A DNA stretch of 11,172 nucleotides from Pseudomonadota bacterium (lineage in GTDB: Bacteria; Pseudomonadota; Gammaproteobacteria; Burkholderiales; Burkholderiaceae_B): assembly GCA_023389535.1 (NCBI GenBank), contig JAEWEH010000063.1:1-11172 (forward strand), given 5' to 3'. The position numbers and the translations under genes were made by a program. A model generated the notes under the pieces. That model was not told the origin of the DNA and ran no database searches. It saw only the letters and a list, made by a program, of their open reading frames with translations. Of this stretch, positions 6,912 to 11,172 are shown piece after piece; the first letter of the stretch is position 1, and each line of letters begins with the position of its first letter.

Positions 6912-8258
6912 TTACCCTTTTGCCAGATTTACCGCAAGTAATTGCCTTACCCCTTCATCGGCCAGGGTTTCGTCTTCGGCCTCGACCATGAGCCGCAGCT
7001 TGGGCTCGGTCCCCGAGGCACGTATCAGCACGCGCCCGCGGCCGTTCAGTTCCTGCTCGACCTTCTTGCGGGCCGCATCCAGCCCCGCATGCTCTTGCCA
7101 GCGCAGCCCGGGCGCCAATGGCACGTTGACCATTTTCTGCGGGTACATTTTCAGTTCCGACACCAGCTCCTGCAGATTCTGCCCACTGCGGCGCAAGGCC
7201 GTCAGTACCTGCAAAGCGGCGATGATGCCATCGCCCGTGGTGTGGCAATCCAGGCAGATCAAGTGGCCCGAGCTTTCGCCGCCATACAGCCAGCCGCGGT
7301 TGAGCATGCCTTCGAGCACATAGCGGTCGCCCACTTTAGCGCGTTCGAACCCGATGCCCAGCGCCCGCATTTGCTTCTCGAAGCCGAAGTTGGTCATGAG
7401 CGTGCCCACCACGCCCTGCACGGGCTGCTGCTCCATGCGATCGCGCACAATGGCATAGAGCAATTCGTCGCCGTTGTACAGGCGGCCCGTGCCGTCGACC
7501 ATCTGCAGGCGATCGGCATCCCCGTCCAGCGCTATGCCCAAGTCCGCACCGCGCGCCTGAACCTCGGCCACCAGAGTCTCGGGATGCATGGCGCCCACGT
7601 CTTCATTGATATTGAATCCGTCCGGCTGGCAACCTATGGCGTGCACCTCGGCGCCCAATTCCCGGAAAACGTGGGGGGCGATGTGGTAGGCCGCGCCATG
7701 CGCCGCGTCCACCACGATCTTCATGCCGGACAGGTCCAGTTCGTTGGGAAAGGTGCTTTTGCAAAATTCAATGTAGCGGCCTGCGGCATCGTCGATGCGG
7801 CGCGCCCTGCCCAGCGCCTCGGAGCCGACACAACCTAAAGGCTCGTCGATCGCGGCTTCGATTTCGGCCTCTGTCTCGTCCGGCAGCTTCATCCCCTGTG
7901 CGGAAAAAAACTTGATGCCGTTGTCTTGATAAGGATTATGGGAAGCACTGATGACGATACCCGCCACCAGCCGCAAGGCCCGCGTCAGATAGGCGACGGC
8001 CGGGGTCGGCACGGGGCCGGCCAGCAGCACGTCGATGCCGGCGGCGGACAAGCCCGCTTCCAGGGCCGACTCCAGCATGTAGCCTGAAATTCGGGTGTCT
8101 TTGCCGATCAGCACGGCGGGTCGCCCGCGGCCGGGCTGCTTGCGGGACAGCACCCGCCCGGCGGCATAGCCCAGGCGTAAAGCGAATTCGGCGTTGATCG
8201 TGGGCCCGCCCACTTCGCCACGCACCCCATCGGTGCCGAAATATTTGCGCTCGCTCAT
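6912..8258 (-). CDS. glmM: Phosphoglucosamine mutase
   Basis: GlmM converts glucosamine-6-phosphate to glucosamine-1-phosphate, feeding UDP-GlcNAc for peptidoglycan and lipopolysaccharide. The product is 448 residues from the ATG at 8256-8258 ([14 protein letters not shown]), the normal size. The phosphoserine loop is [16 protein letters not shown] (103-118, active Ser106). The metal-binding loop is DGDADR (245-250), the sugar-binding loop GESSGH (327-332) and the phosphate-binding loop [10 protein letters not shown] (413-422). GGAG lies 7 nt before the ATG. The open frame extends 10 codons further upstream, but that extension only overlaps folP and has no family similarity. The ATG overlaps the folP TGA in an ATGA arrangement, so translation is probably coupled. 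It is the fourth visible gene of the rlmE-ftsH-folP-glmM order also seen in E. coli. Confidence 0.97.
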   Translation of the reverse strand: MSERKYFGTDGVRGEVGGPTINAEFALRLGYAAGRVLSRKQPGRGRPAVLIGKDTRISGYMLESALEAGLSAAGIDVLLAGPVPTPAVAYLTRALRLVAGIVISASHNPYQDNGIKFFSAQGMKLPDETEAEIEAAIDEPLGCVGSEALGRARRIDDAAGRYIEFCKSTFPNELDLSGMKIVVDAAHGAAYHIAPHVFRELGAEVHAIGCQPDGFNINEDVGAMHPETLVAEVQARGADLGIALDGDADRLQMVDGTGRLYNGDELLYAIVRDRMEQQPVQGVVGTLMTNFGFEKQMRALGIGFERAKVGDRYVLEGMLNRGWLYGGESSGHLICLDCHTTGDGIIAALQVLTALRRSGQNLQELVSELKMYPQKMVNVPLAPGLRWQEHAGLDAARKKVEQELNGRGRVLIRASGTEPKLRLMVEAEDETLADEGVRQLLAVNLAKG

Positions 8259-9094
8259 AAATGATCTCCGTGTTCTATCGTGCACCACACTTTTACCGCG
8301 CTTACAGTGGCCGCAACATCGTGCACACGCACGATGCGGGCCCCCCGCAGCACGCAGGCAAGAGCGGCTGCTATGCTGCCGGGCATGCGTTCAGCGGGCG
8401 CCCCGCCCGTTACATGCCCTATCATGGATTTGCGTGAAAGGCCGATCAGCCAGGGGTAGCCCTGGCTGTCGATGTCGGCCAGCCGCCGCAATAAAAGATA
8501 ATTCTGTTCGGCCGTCTTGCCGAAACCAAAACCGGGATCCAGCACGATGCGCTGCCTTGCCACCCCGGCCGCAACCAGCGCCGCGATACGCTGCTGCAGA
8601 AACACGCCCACTTCGTCGACGATGTCTTCATAGTGCGGCGATGCCTGCATGGTCTTGGGCTCGCCTTGCATATGCATGACACACAGCCCGCATCGGGACT
8701 GCGCCACGGCTTCGATGGCGCCCGGGCGCCGGAACCCATAGATGTCATTGATCATGTCGGCGCCGGCATCCAGCGCACGGCGCATGACCTCGGGCTTGAA
8801 CGTGTCCACGGACAGCGGTATGCCGGCATCGCGCAAGGCTTCGAGCACAGGCAGGATGCGCGCGAGTTCCTGTTCGGATGATACGGGATCGGCCCCGGGG
8901 CGCGTGGATTCACCGCCGATGTCCAGGATGTCGGCGCCTTCGGCCATCAGGGCCCGGGCGTGCGCTATGGCTTCATCCGCCCGGAAATGGGCGGCGCCAT
9001 CGGAAAAGGAATCGGGCGTGACATTCACGATGCCCATTATTAATGGGCGCTCGAGACTTAGCTCGAAGCGCCCACAAAGCAAGGTTGAGTTCAT
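8255..9094 (-). CDS. folP: Dihydropteroate synthase
   Basis: FolP condenses p-aminobenzoate with 6-hydroxymethyl-7,8-dihydropterin pyrophosphate to make dihydropteroate in folate synthesis, and is the sulfonamide target. The product is 279 residues. It shows the family signatures in order: [14 protein letters not shown] (20-33), [11 protein letters not shown] (58-68), SVDTFK (95-100), NDIYGF (116-121), LDPGFGFGK (185-193), GLSRKSMIG (218-226) and RVHDV (256-260). A TTG immediately precedes the ATG at 9092-9094, so initiation one codon earlier cannot be excluded. No strong Shine-Dalgarno is visible. The ftsH stop codon lies only 18 bp upstream, so coupling with ftsH translation is likely. The usual SDGG of the first motif reads SDGA here, a small variation beside the active-site loop. 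Confidence 0.96.
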   Translation of the reverse strand: MNSTLLCGRFELSLERPLIMGIVNVTPDSFSDGAAHFRADEAIAHARALMAEGADILDIGGESTRPGADPVSSEQELARILPVLEALRDAGIPLSVDTFKPEVMRRALDAGADMINDIYGFRRPGAIEAVAQSRCGLCVMHMQGEPKTMQASPHYEDIVDEVGVFLQQRIAALVAAGVARQRIVLDPGFGFGKTAEQNYLLLRRLADIDSQGYPWLIGLSRKSMIGHVTGGAPAERMPGSIAAALACVLRGARIVRVHDVAATVSAVKVWCTIEHGDHL

Positions 9095-9112
9095 CAACGT
9101 GTTGCGCGCATC

Positions 9113-11008
9113 CTACACCGGCGTGGCCGCCGCATTGCCACCGGCGGAAGAGAGACCGGCCGGAGGCGTGGTGTCCGACGTATCGTTGTTGGTGGACAAG
9201 GACTGCGGAGCGCGGGGGGGACGGCCTTCCATGATGTCCTGGATCTGGTCGGCGTCGATGGTTTCCCATTCCAGCAGCGCAGCTGCCATGGCTTCCATCT
9301 TGTCGCGGTTGTTTTCGATGATGCGGCGTGCGACGGTGTACTGCTCGTCGATGATGGCGCGAATTTCGTGGTCCACCTTTTGCATGGTGGCTTCGGAAAC
9401 GTGCGTGGTCTTCGTCACGCTGCGGCCAAGGAAGACCTCGCCTTCATTTTCGGCATAGACCACGGGGCCCAGGGAGTCCGTCATGCCATAGCGTGTGACG
9501 ATATCGCGTGCAATCGCCGTAGCGCGTTCGAAGTCGTTCGAGGCGCCGGTCGTCATTTGATTCATGAAGACTTCTTCGGCGATGCGGCCGCCGAACAGCA
9601 CCGCAATGGTGTTGAGCAGCCTTTCCTTGTCCATGCTGTAGCGGTCGCCTTCCGGCAATTGCATGGTCACGCCCAGCGCGCGGCCGCGCGGAATGATGGT
9701 GACCTTGTGGACCGGGTCCGTCTTGGGCAACATGCGCGCCACCAGTGCGTGACCGGATTCGTGATAGGCCGTGTTGCGGCGCTCTTCTTCGGGCATGATC
9801 AGCGAGCGGCGCTCGGCGCCCATGATGATCTTGTCCTTGGCCTTTTCGAAGTCGGTCATGTCCACCGTGCGGCCATTGCGACGTGCGGCAAACAATGCGG
9901 CCTCGTTCACGAGGTTGGCCAGGTCGGCGCCGGAAAAACCCGGCGTGCCGCGCGCCAATACCAGCGCGTCAACGTTGGTGGCCAAAGGCACCTTGCGCAT
10001 GTGGACCTTCAGGATCTGCTCGCGGCCACGGATATCGGGCAGCGAGACGACCACTTGGCGGTCGAAGCGGCCGGGACGCAGCAAAGCGGGATCCAGTACG
10101 TCGGGACGGTTGGTGGCGGCGATGACCAGCACGCCTTGCCCGGTTTCGAAGCCGTCCATCTCGACCAGCAACTGGTTCAGGGTTTGTTCGCGTTCGTCGT
10201 TGCCGCCGCCCAGGCCGGCGCCACGCTGGCGACCGACCGCGTCGATTTCATCGATGAAGATGATGCAAGGCGCCTGCTTCTTGGCGTTTTCGAACATGTC
10301 GCGCACGCGGGCGGCGCCGACACCGACGAACATCTCGACGAAGTCAGAACCCGAGATGCTGAAGAACGGCACCTTGGCTTCGCCGGCTATGGCTTTGGCC
10401 AGCAGGGTCTTACCCGTGCCGGGCGAACCAACCATCAGCACGCCGCGCGGGATGCGCCCGCCCAGGCGCTGGAACTTGGTCGGGTCGCGCAGGAAGTCGA
10501 CCAGTTCCTGCACGTCTTCCTTGGCCTCGTCGCATCCGGCGACATCGGCAAAGGTGATGTGATTGGTGTTTTCGTCCAGCATGCGGGCGCGCGACTTGCC
10601 GAAGCTGAACGCCCCGCCCTTGCCGCCACCCTGCATTTGCCGCATGAAGAATATCCACACCCCGATCAGGAGGAGCATGGGGAACCATGAAATGAACAGG
10701 CTGGTGAGGAAGGAAGGTTCTTCGCGGGCCTTGCCGGACACCTGCACGCCGGACTTGACGAGTTCGGGGACCATCCACAAGTCGCCGGGGGAAGTCAGGC
10801 TGTAGGGGCGACCGGCATCGGGGGTGACATACAAGGTATCGCCCTGGATGTCCACCTTGGTGATGCGGCCGGCCTGCGCATCATTCATGAATTGGGTATA
10901 GGTCACCGTATCGGTGGTGGGTGCGCGACCGTCGAACTGCTTGAATACAGTAAACAGGACCAGCGCGATCACCATCCAGATGGCAACCTTGGAAAAAGAG
11001 TTGTTCAA
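9113..11008 (-). CDS. ftsH: ATP-dependent zinc metalloprotease FtsH
   Basis: FtsH is a hexameric inner-membrane AAA+ protease that degrades misassembled membrane proteins and short-lived regulators; in E. coli these include sigma-32 and LpxC. From the TTG at 11006-11008 it has 631 residues ([19 protein letters not shown]). Transmembrane segments lie at about 6-24 and 104-123, with a small periplasmic domain between them. The AAA domain shows Walker A GSPGTGKT (194-201), Walker B IIFIDE (249-254) and the second region of homology [20 protein letters not shown] (298-317). The protease domain has HESGH (416-420) and the likely third zinc ligand Asp492 in [12 protein letters not shown]. The C-terminus (about 597-631) is a low-complexity Pro/Ser/Thr/Ala tail. 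The frame is open to a GTG 16 codons upstream, but only the TTG has a proper ribosome binding site and gives the usual N-terminus. Confidence 0.97.
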   Translation of the reverse strand: MNNSFSKVAIWMVIALVLFTVFKQFDGRAPTTDTVTYTQFMNDAQAGRITKVDIQGDTLYVTPDAGRPYSLTSPGDLWMVPELVKSGVQVSGKAREEPSFLTSLFISWFPMLLLIGVWIFFMRQMQGGGKGGAFSFGKSRARMLDENTNHITFADVAGCDEAKEDVQELVDFLRDPTKFQRLGGRIPRGVLMVGSPGTGKTLLAKAIAGEAKVPFFSISGSDFVEMFVGVGAARVRDMFENAKKQAPCIIFIDEIDAVGRQRGAGLGGGNDEREQTLNQLLVEMDGFETGQGVLVIAATNRPDVLDPALLRPGRFDRQVVVSLPDIRGREQILKVHMRKVPLATNVDALVLARGTPGFSGADLANLVNEAALFAARRNGRTVDMTDFEKAKDKIIMGAERRSLIMPEEERRNTAYHESGHALVARMLPKTDPVHKVTIIPRGRALGVTMQLPEGDRYSMDKERLLNTIAVLFGGRIAEEVFMNQMTTGASNDFERATAIARDIVTRYGMTDSLGPVVYAENEGEVFLGRSVTKTTHVSEATMQKVDHEIRAIIDEQYTVARRIIENNRDKMEAMAAALLEWETIDADQIQDIMEGRPPRAPQSLSTNNDTSDTTPPAGLSSAGGNAAATPV

Positions 11009-11014
11009 AGCCAA

Positions 11015-11020
11015 CCTCCT
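11015..11020 (-). promoter_or_regulatory. Strong ribosome binding site that fixes the TTG start of ftsH
   Basis: The minus strand carries AGGAGG here, 6 nt before the TTG at 11006-11008. The full match at ideal spacing decides the rare TTG start over the upstream in-frame GTG (11054-11056). The combination of a strong site with a weak start codon may set FtsH output. Confidence 0.8.
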
Positions 11021-11072
11021 ACTTGTAACTTCGCCTTGCAGAACCCCCGCGGACACGGCAGCAATACAAGTA

Positions 11073-11108
11073 TGTCAATGGATTCATTCTACCCCGATAG
11101 AAGGAATC
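11073..11108 (-). promoter_or_regulatory. rlmE-ftsH gap: hairpin and possible promoter elements
   Basis: The 115-bp gap contains an imperfect hairpin: GATTC (11081-11085) pairs with GAATC (11104-11108) and TTCTA (11087-11091) with TAGAA (11098-11102), with one A-G mismatch and a 6-nt loop. No U-tract follows, so readthrough from rlmE is likely. On the minus strand TTGACA (11073-11078) matches the -35 consensus, but no good -10 lies 16-18 bp downstream. TAGAAT (11086-11091) matches -10 at 5/6 but lacks a -35. A separate ftsH promoter is therefore only possible. Confidence 0.3.
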
Positions 11109-11123
11109 ATGTTTGAGAAAACC

Positions 11124-11172
11124 TTAGGGCTTCAGACGTCGGGCCACCAGAAAAGTTTCGGAGGACCTATCG
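11124..11172 (-). CDS. rlmE: 23S rRNA 2'-O-methyltransferase RlmE, C-terminal end only
   Basis: The last 15 codons before a TAA at 11124-11126 read DRSSETFLVARRLKP, resembling the C-terminus of RlmE (FtsJ/RrmJ), whose proteins end in a SSET-(F/Y)-L-hydrophobic pattern followed by a short basic tail. RlmE methylates the ribose of U2552 of 23S rRNA in the large subunit. The gene enters from the right edge and lies 115 bp upstream of ftsH on the same strand, exactly where E. coli has rlmE. The fragment is too short for motif analysis, so the call rests on the tail sequence plus gene order. Confidence 0.8.
   Translation of the reverse strand, partial: DRSSETFLVARRLKP

Noticed and set aside
9368..10690. 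440-codon plus-strand open frame opposite ftsH
   Set aside because: It lies fully within the conserved AAA and protease domains of ftsH on the other strand. The His/Gly/Ala-rich translation is typical of antisense shadows.
1..11172. CRISPR array, insertion sequence, tRNA, integration site or novel defence system
   Set aside because: No repeated spacers, transposase frames, terminal inverted repeats or cloverleaf sequences were seen; gaps between genes are all under 300 bp and every gene belongs to a known family.

Overview
The window is a housekeeping stretch of a betaproteobacterial chromosome, most likely from an Alcaligenaceae member (the Bordetella/Achromobacter/Pusillimonas side of Burkholderiales). 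This placement rests on the moderately high GC content, the protein sequences (FtsH, PstS, PPK1) and the order of the genes. I cannot fix the genus. Nearly all of the sequence is accounted for by eight recognisable protein genes plus the last codons of a ninth. There is no sign of mobile elements, CRISPR, tRNA or rRNA.

Left part, positions 1-6015, is a phosphate and polyphosphate block. On the minus strand, in the order of transcription, are ppk (polyphosphate kinase 1), pstS (periplasmic phosphate-binding protein) and pstC (phosphate ABC permease), which runs off the left edge. The exopolyphosphatase gene ppx lies divergently on the plus strand. Both ppk and pstS carry a clear PHO box, two CTGTCAT-like repeats 11 bp apart, each exactly 10 bp upstream of a plausible -10 hexamer. 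ppx has a TATAAT -10 but no visible PHO box. This suggests that phosphate starvation raises polyphosphate synthesis and phosphate uptake together but leaves polyphosphate breakdown unchanged. Stem-loops sit at the predicted 5' end of the pstS mRNA and between pstS and pstC, where differential expression is expected.

Right part, positions 6064-11172, is a minus-strand run: rlmE (only its 3' end), ftsH, folP, glmM and a GNAT-fold N-acyltransferase of the OlsB/hemolysin-like family. The rlmE-ftsH-folP-glmM order is the same as in Escherichia coli. folP and glmM overlap by four bases (ATGA), and ftsH and folP are 18 bp apart. ftsH starts at a TTG preceded by a perfect AGGAGG. The N-acyltransferase gene lies 62 bp after glmM, behind a hairpin that abuts its ribosome binding site.

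I do not see a previously undescribed system. The most useful points are the matched PHO boxes, start-codon corrections for ppk, ftsH, glmM and the acyltransferase, the structured leaders, and a possible OlsB (phosphate-free ornithine lipid) gene next to a phosphate-starvation locus.
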